From Sinimarinibacterium flocculans (lineage in GTDB: Bacteria; Pseudomonadota; Gammaproteobacteria; Nevskiales; Nevskiaceae), in NCBI RefSeq assembly GCF_003201205.1, contig NZ_QICN01000001.1, forward strand, positions 372,001 to 436,000: DNA of 64,000 nucleotides. Reading direction: 5' to 3'. This document shows positions 33,853 through 42,906 of this stretch, one piece after another. The notes under the pieces were generated by a model. The model saw only the letters and a program-made list of their open reading frames with translations, made no database searches and was not told the origin of the DNA. Position 1 is the first letter of the stretch. Each line of letters opens with the position of its first letter. The position numbers and the translations under genes were made by a program.

Positions 33853-34764
33853 TCATTTCGCCCGGACCTCGGCCAGCAGGTCCTTGAGCAGGCCGAAGAA
33901 CGTCATCAATGCCTGCTGTCCGGGAAAGTGGTGGACCATGCCGTCGATGCGCGCGTGCCGGACCGCGACCCCGGCCTCGCGCAGCCGCTCCGCATAGCGC
34001 TCGCCTTCGTCCCGCACCGGATCGTTCTCGATGGTCACGACGACCGCCGGCGGCATGCCGCCGAGATCGGGGGCAAGCAGCGGCGAGATGCCGGGATCGG
34101 TCCTCGGGACGCCGGGGGCGTATTGCTCGTAGGCCCAGACCAGTTGGCGCCGGGTCAGCACGTAGCCCTCTTCGAACGTCTTGACCGACGGACACGACAG
34201 GCTGGCATCGGTCAGCGGTGCGAACAGCAGCTGGAACGCGAACGTCGGCGTACCGCGGTCGCGTGCGCGCAGGGCCAGCGCGGCAGCGATGTTGCCGCCG
34301 CTGCTCTCCCCGGCAACGCCGATGCAGTCGGGCAGGGCGCCGATCTCCCTGGCATGCGCGAAGGTCCACTGCGCCGCGGCGTCGGCGTCGTCGAGGGGCG
34401 CCGGGTACTGCGCCTCCGGCGACAGGCGCTGGTCCACCGAGACGACGATGCATCCGGTCATCTTCGCGGCGATCCGGCGCAGGGGGTCCATCTGTTCGAG
34501 TGTCGTGCGTGTGAAGGACCCGCCGCGAATCCAGACGATCGCCGGGAACGGTCCCGGGCCTTCGGGCGTGTAGATGCGCAGCGTCAGCGGCTGTCCGCTG
34601 CCGCCCTTGATGAGCGTGTCCTCGACCTTGCCGATCGGCAGCGGGTCGGCGGGCTTCATCAGACGGGCGGCAGCGTCACGGAATTCCTGGACCGTGGCAT
34701 CGGGCGGCTGGGGAATGCTTTCCATGGCCTTGAGGAAAGCGGCGGCATCGGGATGAAGGGGCAT
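33853..34764 (-). CDS. Alpha/beta hydrolase, hormone-sensitive-lipase-like
   Basis: A 303-residue esterase-type alpha/beta hydrolase. The triad is visible: Ser154 in 'GESSGG', Asp248 in 'ENDPVRDEG' and His278 or 279 in 'DGMVHHFPG'. The oxyanion motif, normally HGGG, reads 'WIRGGSFT', an unusual change of His to Arg. It starts three bases after the DUF59 stop. Probable role: hydrolysis of an ester or lactone in the pathway; the acid could feed the acyl-CoA synthetase downstream. Confidence 0.9.
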   Translation of the reverse strand: MPLHPDAAAFLKAMESIPQPPDATVQEFRDAAARLMKPADPLPIGKVEDTLIKGGSGQPLTLRIYTPEGPGPFPAIVWIRGGSFTRTTLEQMDPLRRIAAKMTGCIVVSVDQRLSPEAQYPAPLDDADAAAQWTFAHAREIGALPDCIGVAGESSGGNIAAALALRARDRGTPTFAFQLLFAPLTDASLSCPSVKTFEEGYVLTRRQLVWAYEQYAPGVPRTDPGISPLLAPDLGGMPPAVVVTIENDPVRDEGERYAERLREAGVAVRHARIDGMVHHFPGQQALMTFFGLLKDLLAEVRAK

Positions 34765-34767
34765 GGC

Positions 34768-35160
34768 TCAGTCCTCGCTCAGGATGGCGATGCGCTCCTG
34801 CCACTGGCGTCGGCGCACCGGGAAGGCGGCGCGCGAACGTTCGCGCGCGCCGGAAAGAACGCGCCGGCCCTCGTCGGTGAGGTCGGCTTCGCTCCAGGTG
34901 GATTCGCGGTCGATCTCGACCGTCACCGCCGTCACGCCGTCGACCCGGCGCACCCGCTCCTCGATGCCCTGCATGAGGCTGCCGATCATCGTGCACCACG
35001 GTGAGGTCGCACGCAGGCGCACGCGCACCGAGCCCGGCGGCTCGATCCGGATGCCGGTGATCAGGCCCATGTCGACGACGCTCATCGCCGCGTTGGCCTG
35101 CACGCTGCAGGGGTCGTAGACATCGGCGAGCGCCGCCTCGATCTGTGCGTGCCCGATCAT
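34768..35160 (-). CDS. DUF59 / MIP18-family (PaaD-like) protein
   Basis: A 130-residue protein with the DUF59 core 'DPCSVQANAAMSVVDMGLI' and 'RLRATSPWCTMIGSLMQGIE', including the conserved Asp-Pro-Cys start and the later Cys. Members assist Fe-S cluster assembly, and PaaD-like ones serve oxygenase systems. The C-terminal 50 residues are Arg-rich and less typical. Its ATG overlaps the amidohydrolase stop (ATGA at 35157-35160). A Fe-S protein client is not in this operon, but Rieske proteins and ferredoxins lie elsewhere in the window. Confidence 0.85.
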   Translation of the reverse strand: MIGHAQIEAALADVYDPCSVQANAAMSVVDMGLITGIRIEPPGSVRVRLRATSPWCTMIGSLMQGIEERVRRVDGVTAVTVEIDRESTWSEADLTDEGRRVLSGARERSRAAFPVRRRQWQERIAILSED

Positions 35161-36248
35161 GCCGCCGCTCCGAGTCGGTTCTCGCGCAGATAGCGGCGCC
35201 AGTTGGAGTAGGGTTCCTGCAGGCCGGTGCGACGCCGCTCCTCGGCGAACTCGTCGTCGGCGATCGCGTGTTTGGCCTTGGCGACGTCCAGTCCGATCAG
35301 GCGAGCGAAGTTGCCGCCGAGAATCAGCGCCTTGTCCTCGTCGGTGATCTGCCCGATGCCGAACGACTCCAGCGTCGACGGCTTGAACTGGAAGCTGCGG
35401 ATCTTCTCGACGATGGGGTGCGAGTGCAGCACCATGTTCCCGGACGAGAAGATGACCTTCTGCGGACCCGCCCAGGCCAGGAAGTTGGCCATCATCTCCT
35501 CGAACTGTCCGGGTGCCTTGGTGCAGAACGCCGAGGTGCACTCGAGGTTGGCGTAGATGTTGGGCATGGACGCCATCTGCGCCAGCGTCTCGTCCATGAA
35601 CGACCAGCCGGCGTGGACGATCTCGAACGAGAGGTCCGGGAAGGCGTCGGCCGCACCGCCGACGTCGTCGACGCGAAACGGGTTCAGGGGCACCGGGCCG
35701 AGCGGCGCGGCCTTGTGGATCGCCACGACCTTGATGCCGCGGTCCCGTGCGGCACGGAACAGCGGGAAGGCGAGCTTGTTGTCGTCCATCCGCCAGGACC
35801 GCAGCGGATCGACCTGTGCGGGGTAGAGCTTCAGGCCGACGGCCTGCGGCAGTTCGTCAAGCTGCTCGTGGAGTTCGCGCAGGCAGGTCTTGAGTCCCAG
35901 GGTCGGGTCCACGCCGACATAGGCGAAGAAGCGCTGCGGCCAGCGGCGCAGGGCCTCGACCGTCTTGTAACGCGCACACAGGCCGTCCTTGAAGTAGGAG
36001 TCGAGGCGCAGCGTATGCGTGACCGCGAGGTCGACGTTGCTCTCGAGAAACAGCGTGCGGGCAAGAATCTCCACCGGCCAGTCGGTGCACTGGTCGGCCG
36101 CGCTCAGGCCCAGCCCGGGCTGCCACGTCTCGTGCAGCCCGCAGAGCTGCGCCCGCAGCAGTTGTGCGTAGCGATGGTCGTGGGTATTGGCGTCGCTCAG
36201 GTCGTACGCATGCGCAACGGCGTCGATGATGAGTTGATCGCTGGTCAT
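35157..36248 (-). CDS. Amidohydrolase family 2 (ACMSD-like TIM-barrel) protein
   Basis: A 363-residue metal-dependent hydrolase/decarboxylase of the amidohydrolase_2 type. The N-terminal strand 'IIDAVAHAYDL' sits where HxH metal ligands normally are, but only one His is kept; later candidates are 'VVAIHKAAP', 'EIVHAGWSF' and 'LGGNFARLIGL' at the C-terminal end. Relatives hydrate, decarboxylate or hydrolyse ring-cleavage products. GGAGGAG lies upstream of the ATG at 36248. It heads the five-gene minus-strand unit. Confidence 0.88.
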   Translation of the reverse strand: MTSDQLIIDAVAHAYDLSDANTHDHRYAQLLRAQLCGLHETWQPGLGLSAADQCTDWPVEILARTLFLESNVDLAVTHTLRLDSYFKDGLCARYKTVEALRRWPQRFFAYVGVDPTLGLKTCLRELHEQLDELPQAVGLKLYPAQVDPLRSWRMDDNKLAFPLFRAARDRGIKVVAIHKAAPLGPVPLNPFRVDDVGGAADAFPDLSFEIVHAGWSFMDETLAQMASMPNIYANLECTSAFCTKAPGQFEEMMANFLAWAGPQKVIFSSGNMVLHSHPIVEKIRSFQFKPSTLESFGIGQITDEDKALILGGNFARLIGLDVAKAKHAIADDEFAEERRRTGLQEPYSNWRRYLRENRLGAAA

Positions 36249-36427
36249 GACGGCGGCTTCTCCTCCAGCCTGGTTCGGTGTTGTGGCGCGATGCAGCGGA
36301 CCGCTCGCCGGAGACGGCAGATCCGTCCGCCGGCGTCCCTCGATCCGCGCACCGCTCCGCGATGACGACGGGGTTCACATCTCACGCGGTTCATCGGTCC
36401 GTGAAGCTTCGACTCTGGACTTTTGTT

Positions 36428-36460
36428 CCAAGTGGTGAAAATAATGTACCAAGTGGTGAA
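36428..36460. promoter_or_regulatory. Direct repeat of CCAAGTGGTGAA, candidate operator pair
   Basis: CCAAGTGGTGAA occurs at 36428-36439 and again at 36449-36460, exactly 21 bases (two helical turns) apart. Each copy contains the small palindrome ACCA-AG-TGGT or a near match. The pair lies in the 274-base divergent gap between the amidohydrolase unit and the YciI-like gene, a fitting place for a regulator binding on one face of the helix. Confidence 0.5.
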
Positions 36461-36522
36461 GTCGTAATGCAAGACGGACCTCGCCGCTCGGGAACCCGGC
36501 AACGAACAAAGGAGGAGAGCCC

Positions 36523-37134
36523 ATGTGGTGTATTGCGATCTGCGACGATGCTCCGGGCGCGGCAGCCGAACGCGCGCGCCTGTTCGAGGCACACGTCACC
36601 CACAACGTCGCGCACATCGCGGCGACGCTGTTCGCGGCGCCGCTGGCGAACGCGGACGGCGCGACGGGAATCGGCGACGACCCGAACCTGCGCGGTTCGG
36701 TCTACTGCCTCGACGTGGCCGACCTTGCGGCCGCGCGCCGGATCATGGAATCCGACCCCTTCGCCGCCGGCGTGTGGGGCGCCATCGCGTACTACGAGTG
36801 GCAGGCGCCGACCGGTGCCTGGCTCGATCCGCAGCAGCGTCCGGAGGGCCTGAGCGCCGACTACCGCTGCTATCTCGCGGTGGCCCGATCGCCGCTCGAG
36901 GTGCGCGACGCGCTGGTGCTCGGCGCAGTCCGACCCGTGGAGGCGGCAACCGCATCGGGCGATCCGCTGGCGTGTGCGGCCCTGCTGCGCGCCGACAGCC
37001 TCGATCAGGCGCGACGGCAGGCTGCCGGCGCTGAGTGGGTGGCGGCGGCCCCGGTGGCGATCGGTCGCTGGGTGCGTATCGCCTCGGTGGCCGACGTCGT
37101 GCGCACGCGGCAGAAGGCGCAGGCAAGACCGTAA
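36523..37134 (+). CDS. Tandem YciI-like protein
   Basis: A 203-residue protein with a perfect ribosome site (AAAGGAGGAG). It appears to contain two YciI-like alpha/beta-barrel halves: residues 1-105 ('MWCIAICDDAPGAAAERARL', ending 'YYEWQAPTGAWL') and residues 113-195 ('YRCYLAVARSPLEVRDALVL', ending 'IGRWVRIASV'). YciI relatives include muconolactone isomerase-like and dehalogenase-like small enzymes. It precedes the TonB receptor by 204 bases. Function unknown; an isomerase or intermediate-binding role is plausible. Confidence 0.75.
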   Translation: MWCIAICDDAPGAAAERARLFEAHVTHNVAHIAATLFAAPLANADGATGIGDDPNLRGSVYCLDVADLAAARRIMESDPFAAGVWGAIAYYEWQAPTGAWLDPQQRPEGLSADYRCYLAVARSPLEVRDALVLGAVRPVEAATASGDPLACAALLRADSLDQARRQAAGAEWVAAAPVAIGRWVRIASVADVVRTRQKAQARP

Positions 37135-37338
37135 CGGACGACGGTGGAGAGAGGCGAGAGGGCGGGAGCACGCGGAGGCCGCATGGCGCGGTTCACCGGT
37201 ACCCGGCATGGGACCGGGTCGCGCATCGCGAGGTCCGCGCTAGTCCGGCAATCTCGACGCTTCTGCCACCGTCTCGGACGCGATGTGAGCCCCTGAGCCG
37301 TCGCGAAAATACTGATTCGGCGCAGAAGGAGGAGACCG

Positions 37339-39783
37339 ATGCGCTGGCCGACCAGCAAAGAAGCGCTGTACATCACTCTGGTGATCGCCTGCCTGCATCC
37401 CGCAGCGCGGGCCCAGGACGACCTCGACGCCCTGCTCGGCGGCGACACCGCGGCTGCACGGCCGGCCGAGGTACGTAACGATGCCGAGCCGTCGGCGGCG
37501 GAGGAACCGCAGGCACTCGACACCATCGCGGTCGGAAGCGGGCAGGAGATGCCGGCCGAAGCGGTGGCCGCGGGCCGTCGTCCGTCGAGCCGCCTGGTGG
37601 AGGAGATCGTCGTGACCGCGCAGAAGCGCGAGGAGAACCTGCAGGACGTTCCGGTCAGCGTCGCGGCGTTTTCCGGCGACCAGCTCCAGGCACTGGGCGT
37701 CGACAATCCCAAGGATCTCGGCAACGTCACGCCGGGCTTCGTGACCAACGACAGCCTCGGCTTCGCCGCGTACAGCATCCGCGGGGTCGGCAGCGACATC
37801 TTCGTGCCGTCGGCAGACACCGGCGTCGCCACCTACGTCGACGGCATCTATCAGCCGCTGCCCATCGGCCTGGCAACGGACTTCGGCAGGCTCGAACGCA
37901 TCGAGGTGCTGAAGGGGCCGCAGGGCACGCTATACGGCCGCAATACCGTGGGCGGCGCGGTGAACATCATCACCCGCAAGCCCGCGGAGCAACTGGAGGT
38001 CTACGTCCGCGGCGAGCGCGCGAGCTTCGACACGACCAGGCTCAAGGTCTACGTCAGCGGACCGCTGTATTCCGACGTGGTGTCGGCGGGCATCTCGGCG
38101 ATCCGCAACCGCTCGCAGACCTATTATCGGCCGACTCCCGAATCGGTGATCCAGGGCTTTGCCGACGACGTCACCGAGGGCGTCAACCCGCGCGTGATGC
38201 TGCGGCTGGGCGACGATCTGGACCTGACGCTCAGCGCCATGTACGTGAAGCTGACCGGGCCGAGCGTGATGCTCGGGACGCTCGATCCGTGGCCGGCCTA
38301 CGATCTGCTGATGGCCGACCAGGGCGACTACGAGGTCAGCCGCGATTCGGTGGAGGATCACTGGCAGAACGAGAACCTGCTCGGCTATCTCGAACTGAAC
38401 TGGCGACTGCCGATGTTCGGCGTCAAGCTGCTCGCCAGCCACCAGGATCAGGAGCAGCGCCAGCCGATCGGTGCGCTGGACTACGACCAGTCCGAGCTGC
38501 CGCTGGCGACGGCGCGTCAGGACCCGGCGTTCGGCAAGGTCGATACGGTGGAGTTGCAGTTGTCGTCGACACCGGGAGGCTGGCTCGCGGAGGACTTCGT
38601 CTGGACCGCCGGCCTGTACTACTACCACGCGGTCACCGGCATCGACCCGATGTATCTGGCCGCTGCTCCGTTGCAGACCGACCGCCTGCCCCTGATCGGT
38701 GCACTGCCGCTGCCGCCGATCGGCGTCACCCTGGCCAGCCACGGCATTCTGGCGACGGATGCACTGGCGGGCTTCGGCCAGATGACCTGGCATGCGCTGG
38801 ACTGGTTGAGCCTGACGCTGGGTGCCCGGTATCAGGTCGAGGATCGCGGCTTGACGCGCGCCGACTCCAATCTCGTCAATCCCGATGGCTCGGAGGCGCG
38901 GATCGACAACTATCCGCTGGACAGCGTCACCACGCGTCGCTTCTCGCCGAAGGTTTCCCTGGAGTTCCGCCCGTTCGGCGGCGACACGCTGCTTTATGCC
39001 TCCTTTCAGCAGGCGACGAAGAGCGGAACGTTCAATGTCGTGAACTTCAGTGCGCCGCCGAGCGCGGTCCGGCCGCAGGATGTGACGGCCTACGAGGCCG
39101 GCCTCAAGGGCACGCTCCTCGATGGCGGCCTGCGTTACGACCTCGCGGTCTACCACTACGAGATCGACGACTTCCAGGCGCAGTACGTGTCCGTGAGCAG
39201 CGGCGGCGCCCTGAACCTCTACAACGCACTGTCTGCCTACTCGCGAGGGGCGGAGGGCAATCTCGTCTGGCAGGTGTTTCCCGAGTGGAATCCGGGTTTC
39301 GCCCTGAGCGGCGGCGTCGCGTTCATGGACGCGCACTTCGACGAGTTTCCCAACGGCTCCGGCTACGACGAGCAGACCGGCCTGTTCTTCGGCGAGCGTG
39401 CCCTGGCCGGGCCGCTCGCCCCGCCGCAGGACTTCACCGGCAACGAGATGACCGCGTCGCCGGAGCTGACCGCGACGCTCGGCGTCAACCAGCTGCTTCA
39501 GGCGCCGGGCGGCGAGATCGAAATCGGCGTGCAGGCCTCGTACAACTCGGGCTTCTTCTTCGACGTGCAGAACATGCAGCGTGCCTCGCAGCCGGAGTAT
39601 TGCCTGATCGGCGCGCGTCTGAGCTACCTGTTCGAACGATGGCAGCTGCGCGCCACGCTGTCGGGTCAGAACCTGACGGACGAGCTGTACTACCGCTCGC
39701 GCTTCACCTTCGACTTCGGGACCGCAAGCCAGGTCGCGCCACCGCGTTCGCTGGCGTTCAGTCTGGAGTGGGATTTCCAGTGA
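37339..39783 (+). CDS. TonB-dependent outer membrane receptor
   Basis: An 814-residue receptor. A signal peptide of about 25 residues ends 'HPAARAQDD'; a 60-residue Ala/Glu-rich spacer leads to the plug domain with the TonB-box-like 'EEIVVTAQKREENLQDVPVS' and 'GPQGTLYGRNTVGGAVNI'. The barrel ends with the aromatic C-terminal residue 'LEWDFQ'. The 'TAQKREENLQDVPVSV' plug type is widespread in receptors of sphingomonads and other degraders and probably imports large hydrophobic substrates. AAGGAGGAG precedes the start. It is the only outer-membrane uptake gene in the window. Confidence 0.95.
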   Translation: MRWPTSKEALYITLVIACLHPAARAQDDLDALLGGDTAAARPAEVRNDAEPSAAEEPQALDTIAVGSGQEMPAEAVAAGRRPSSRLVEEIVVTAQKREENLQDVPVSVAAFSGDQLQALGVDNPKDLGNVTPGFVTNDSLGFAAYSIRGVGSDIFVPSADTGVATYVDGIYQPLPIGLATDFGRLERIEVLKGPQGTLYGRNTVGGAVNIITRKPAEQLEVYVRGERASFDTTRLKVYVSGPLYSDVVSAGISAIRNRSQTYYRPTPESVIQGFADDVTEGVNPRVMLRLGDDLDLTLSAMYVKLTGPSVMLGTLDPWPAYDLLMADQGDYEVSRDSVEDHWQNENLLGYLELNWRLPMFGVKLLASHQDQEQRQPIGALDYDQSELPLATARQDPAFGKVDTVELQLSSTPGGWLAEDFVWTAGLYYYHAVTGIDPMYLAAAPLQTDRLPLIGALPLPPIGVTLASHGILATDALAGFGQMTWHALDWLSLTLGARYQVEDRGLTRADSNLVNPDGSEARIDNYPLDSVTTRRFSPKVSLEFRPFGGDTLLYASFQQATKSGTFNVVNFSAPPSAVRPQDVTAYEAGLKGTLLDGGLRYDLAVYHYEIDDFQAQYVSVSSGGALNLYNALSAYSRGAEGNLVWQVFPEWNPGFALSGGVAFMDAHFDEFPNGSGYDEQTGLFFGERALAGPLAPPQDFTGNEMTASPELTATLGVNQLLQAPGGEIEIGVQASYNSGFFFDVQNMQRASQPEYCLIGARLSYLFERWQLRATLSGQNLTDELYYRSRFTFDFGTASQVAPPRSLAFSLEWDFQ

Positions 39784-39828
39784 CCGGCATCGGCCGCCGT
39801 CACGGCCCGTCTGCGCAGGCTACGCAGC

Positions 39829-40434
39829 CTAGCGGCGGCGCTTCCTGGTCAGCACGCCCTTTTCCAAGAACGCCGCGAACTCGCGCGCGAAGCGCCGTGC
39901 GAGGTCTTCCGGATCGCTGTCCGGCAGGCGGCTGAGCATGACCAGCGTCGAGGTCATGCCGAGGAAGATGTAGCTGATGACGTCGATGTCGAGATCGGCC
40001 CGCGCTTCGCCGGCGGCCTGCATGCGCTCCAGCGACTGCCGGATCAGGCGGTTGATCGGGTGTTGGGGCGACAGGTCGCGGCCGGCCATCGCGTCGCTGA
40101 TCAGCAGGCTGGCGGCGTCGCGGTTCTGCAGGATCAGGCGCGTGGCGTTGAGCAGCACTTCGTCGGGATCGGCCACCGCTTCCTTCTGGATCGACTCCAG
40201 CAGGCGCACGGTGATCCAGTCCTTGGCCTCGCGCAGCAGGTGGTCGCGATGCTCGAAGTGCTGGTAGGCGACGCCGCGGCTGACGTTCGCCAGCTCCGCG
40301 GCGTCCTTCAGCGAGACGCCGTCCGGACCCTTCTGCGCGAGGATTTCGACGGTCGCCTGCAGCAGCCGCTCGCGCGTCAGCGCGGGGTTGCGGATGCGGG
40401 GTTTGCGCGCGATCGCTGCTTTTGTTTCGGTCAT
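39829..40434 (-). CDS. TetR-family transcriptional regulator
   Basis: A 201-residue TetR regulator from ATG 40434; upstream in-frame sequence belongs to the repeat at 40456 and is not likely coding. HTH: 'VSLKDAAELANVSRGVAYQH'. It lies downstream of the ferredoxin and P450 genes on the same strand, 97 bases away and separated by an inverted repeat, and is a good candidate to bind the 22-base palindrome at 42528. It converges on the TonB receptor gene. Confidence 0.9.
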   Translation of the reverse strand: MTETKAAIARKPRIRNPALTRERLLQATVEILAQKGPDGVSLKDAAELANVSRGVAYQHFEHRDHLLREAKDWITVRLLESIQKEAVADPDEVLLNATRLILQNRDAASLLISDAMAGRDLSPQHPINRLIRQSLERMQAAGEARADLDIDVISYIFLGMTSTLVMLSRLPDSDPEDLARRFAREFAAFLEKGVLTRKRRR

Positions 40435-40455
40435 TGCGACCACTTTATTCGAGTC

Positions 40456-40513
40456 GTCGCGCCCAGGTGCGCTCCTGCAAACCAGAACCTGTAGGAGCGC
40501 ACCCGGGCGCGAC
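40456..40513. repeat. Inverted REP pair (REPIN-like), 'TGTAGGAGCG' family, copy 1
   Basis: Two 24-base units face each other: GTCGCGCCCAGGTGCGCTCC... at 40456-40479 and its near-complement TGTAGGAGCGCACCCGGGCG... at 40490-40513, separated by 10 bases. The pair can fold into one long hairpin. Equivalent pairs are at 53103, 61714 and 63129. Confidence 0.85.
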
Positions 40514-40531
40514 GAAGCCGGCAACCAACCC

Positions 40532-40852
40532 TCAGAACTGCGACGCCGGCATTCGTACGACCAGACCGTCCAGCTCCGCCTTGACGGTGATCTGGCAGGA
40601 GAGGCGGCTGTTGCTCTCGGTGTTCATCACGCCATCGAGCATGATTTCTTCCGTCTCGTTGCGCGCATCGACCTTGTCGGCCCACGCCGGGTCGACGTAG
40701 CAGTGACAGGTTGCGCAGGAGCAGGCGCCGCCGCAGTCGCCGATGATGCCGGGCACCAGGTTCTCCGTGGCGGCCTGCATGACGGTCTTGCCGGCCTCGG
40801 CATCGATGACGTGCTCTTTGCCGTTGTGTTCGATGAAGTGGATCTTCGGCAT
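40532..40852 (-). CDS. [2Fe-2S] ferredoxin, putidaredoxin/adrenodoxin type
   Basis: A 106-residue ferredoxin with ligands Cys40, Cys46, Cys49 and Cys86 (C-x5-C-x2-C-x36-C, in '[15 protein letters not shown]' and 'LSCQI'), the pattern of P450-donor ferredoxins such as putidaredoxin and terpredoxin. It starts five bases after the P450 stop, so it is the natural electron donor of that enzyme and perhaps of the P450 at 22592. No ferredoxin reductase is encoded in the window. Confidence 0.96.
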   Translation of the reverse strand: MPKIHFIEHNGKEHVIDAEAGKTVMQAATENLVPGIIGDCGGACSCATCHCYVDPAWADKVDARNETEEIMLDGVMNTESNSRLSCQITVKAELDGLVVRMPASQF

Positions 40853-40857
40853 GGTGA

Positions 40858-42435
40858 TTACGCCTTGGTCGCAGTGAAAGGATAGGAACCCATGAAGCCG
40901 GCCTTGGCCTTGCCGGTGATCGTGTTGCCGCTCAGTTCGCCCTTGAACTCGACCTTCATCTTCATCGGCTTGGTGATGTGGTTGCACCAGTAGATCGCGT
41001 TGCCGTCCTTCTTGAAATCGGCGATCGGCGAGGTCGAACCCTGTCCGGTCTGCGCACCGGTGATCTTGTCGCCGCTGCGTTCGAGCACCAGCGTCGCCGG
41101 CTGTGGGCCGGTCGGCCCCTTCACGACGACGTTCCAGGTGCCTTCCAACGTCACTTCCGCCGATGCCGCTGCGGCAGGTGCCGGCGCCGGCGCCGGTTCG
41201 GCGGCCTTGGGCACGCTGTAGGTTGCGTTCTTCGGCTTGGAGCCGATCCACGCCGGCAGGCTGTCCCAGCCGCGTACCGACGACGTCGACGACAGCACCG
41301 CGTGATCGAGGTCCACCTCCCAGTCCGGGAAGCGCTTGAGAATCTCCTCCAGCGCGACACGGCCTTCGAGGCGCGCCAGCGGCGCACCGATGCAGACGTG
41401 GATGCCCTGACCGAAGGTCATGTGGGGGCGCGCCTCGCGATGGATGTTGAAGGTGTCGCCGTTGACGAAGCGGCGCTCGTCGCGATTGCCGGCGGCGACG
41501 AGCAGCATCATCACCGCGCCCTTGGGCACTTTCTTGCCGTGCAGCTCGATGTCGCGCATCACCTCACGGGCGAGGAACGGCCCGGGCGGTTCGAAGCGCA
41601 GCACTTCCTCGACCGTCTGCGGCACGAGGGCGAGGTTTTTCGCGACGTCGCGGCGCTGGTCGGGGTGCTCGGACAACGTCTTGCCCATCCAGCCGATCAG
41701 GCGGTTGGTGGTCTCGTTGCCGGCACCGGCGATGACGTTGACGATGTTGGTGATCTCGTCGCGCGTGAGCCTGCGGGTTTCGCCGGTCGGGTCCTTGAAC
41801 TCGGCCTGCAGCAGCTCCGTCATCATGTCGTCCGACGGGTTCTTCTCGCGCCAGGCGATGTACTCGTCGAAGCCCGACAGCGCCTCATCCTGCAGCTTCT
41901 TGTTGTGCTCGATATCGAGCGGCTTGCCGGCCTCGGTGCGGATGCGGTCGTCCACCGACTGGCGGATCGCCTCCTGATCCTTCTCGGGAATGCCGAGCAG
42001 CATGCTGACGGCGCGCATCGGCATTTCTGCGCCGAGGTTGGTGATGAAGTCGAAGCGGTCGCCGCCGACCAGCGGATCGAGGCTGCGCGCACACAGCTTG
42101 CGGATGTCCGCCTCGACGGCGGCCATGCGCTTGGGCGTGATGATGCGCTGCATCAGCGCGCGATAGGCGGTGTGCTTGGGCGGGTCCTGGTGGATGAACA
42201 CCGAGTCCGGCATCACCGACTTGGCCTTGATGAACTCGAGGATGTCGCCGTGGCGCGAGCTGAACAGTTCCTTGTCGCGCAGCGTGGATTCGATGTCGGC
42301 GAAGTGGCTCACCGCGTAGAAGTCGTGCTCTTCGTTGTAGTACAGCGGCGCTTCTTCGCGGAGCCGCTTGTACGTCGGATAGGGATTCTTGGTGAGCTCG
42401 GTGTTGTACGGATCCCAGGAAAGCTCTGTGCTCAT
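40858..42435 (-). CDS. Cytochrome P450 with a C-terminal fused 98-residue beta-rich domain
   Basis: A 525-residue protein. Residues 1 to about 408 are a standard soluble P450: I-helix '[11 protein letters not shown]', ExxR in '[10 protein letters not shown]', heme loop '[17 protein letters not shown]' with Cys348 as ligand. An Ala/Pro linker ('[15 protein letters not shown]') joins residues 428-525, which align ungapped with the free protein at 10390-10686. P450s of this class normally end near residue 410, so the extension is a true fusion and not a known redox domain: it has no Cys, flavin or Fe-S motif. The start ATG 42435 has AAGGTGGAG. Substrate unknown; the fused part may present or retain a hydrophobic ligand. 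Confidence 0.92.
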   Translation of the reverse strand: MSTELSWDPYNTELTKNPYPTYKRLREEAPLYYNEEHDFYAVSHFADIESTLRDKELFSSRHGDILEFIKAKSVMPDSVFIHQDPPKHTAYRALMQRIITPKRMAAVEADIRKLCARSLDPLVGGDRFDFITNLGAEMPMRAVSMLLGIPEKDQEAIRQSVDDRIRTEAGKPLDIEHNKKLQDEALSGFDEYIAWREKNPSDDMMTELLQAEFKDPTGETRRLTRDEITNIVNVIAGAGNETTNRLIGWMGKTLSEHPDQRRDVAKNLALVPQTVEEVLRFEPPGPFLAREVMRDIELHGKKVPKGAVMMLLVAAGNRDERRFVNGDTFNIHREARPHMTFGQGIHVCIGAPLARLEGRVALEEILKRFPDWEVDLDHAVLSSTSSVRGWDSLPAWIGSKPKNATYSVPKAAEPAPAPAPAAAASAEVTLEGTWNVVVKGPTGPQPATLVLERSGDKITGAQTGQGSTSPIADFKKDGNAIYWCNHITKPMKMKVEFKGELSGNTITGKAKAGFMGSYPFTATKA

Positions 42436-42527
42436 GTCTCCACCTTCGGCGTGTCGTTTGGATGTGCGCTGGATCGGATCGCAGCGGTACCGGCATCCGG
42501 CATCGCGGCGGCGTGCATGTCGGGCGC

Positions 42528-42549
42528 TAATGTACACGCATGTGCATTA
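42528..42549. promoter_or_regulatory. 22-bp near-palindrome upstream of the P450 operon
   Basis: TAATGTACACGCATGTGCATTA is symmetrical at 18 of 22 positions (TAATG...CATTA arms). It lies about 93 bases before the P450 ATG, in the promoter region of the P450-ferredoxin-TetR unit. Size and symmetry suit a TetR dimer. Confidence 0.55.
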
Positions 42550-42609
42550 AGCTGCAAAGACCTCATCGCGCCGAAATCAGTCGGGCACTCAGAGGCACCC
42601 GATTCACGT

Positions 42610-42645
42610 ATATGTCATTGACATATCCATCGGCCTCTCTATCAT
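42610..42645 (+). promoter_or_regulatory. vapBC promoter with operator palindrome
   Basis: ATATGTCA-T-TGACATAT (42610-42626) is a perfect 8-base-arm palindrome whose right arm contains the -35 TTGACA (42618-42623). A -10 TATCAT follows at 42640-42645 after 16 bases. A second partial inverted repeat, CATGT-GG-ACATG, lies at 42660-42671 just before the antitoxin start. VapB-type antitoxins autorepress through such sites. Confidence 0.75.
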
Positions 42646-42675
42646 CGAAGCGTATATCCCATGTGGACATGTCAG

Positions 42676-42906
42676 ATGGAGCAGGGCGCAGTTTTCAAGA
42701 GCAATCGCAGTCAGGCCATCCGGTTGCCGAAAGCGGCGGCGCTGCCCGAGGACGTGAAGCGCGTGGATGTCGTGTCCATCGGGCGCACGCGCGTCATCGC
42801 CCCGGCCGGAGAGGCATGGGACAGCTGGTTTGATGGTGCCGGCGTCAGCGCCGATTTCATGGCAGAGCGAGAGCAAGCGGCGGAGCAGGAGCGCGAGACG
42901 CTTTGA
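42676..42906 (+). CDS. vapB: VapB-type antitoxin
   Basis: A 76-residue antitoxin. The N-terminus 'MEQGAVFKSNRSQAIRLPKA' is the SpoVT/AbrB-type DNA-binding strand of VapB proteins, and the acidic C-terminus ('MAEREQAAEQERETL') wraps the toxin. I choose the ATG at 42676 because family members begin with this block; an ATG at 42661 would add 'MWTCQ'. The stop overlaps the toxin start (TGATG), the normal coupling in these modules. Confidence 0.93.
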   Translation: MEQGAVFKSNRSQAIRLPKAAALPEDVKRVDVVSIGRTRVIAPAGEAWDSWFDGAGVSADFMAEREQAAEQERETL

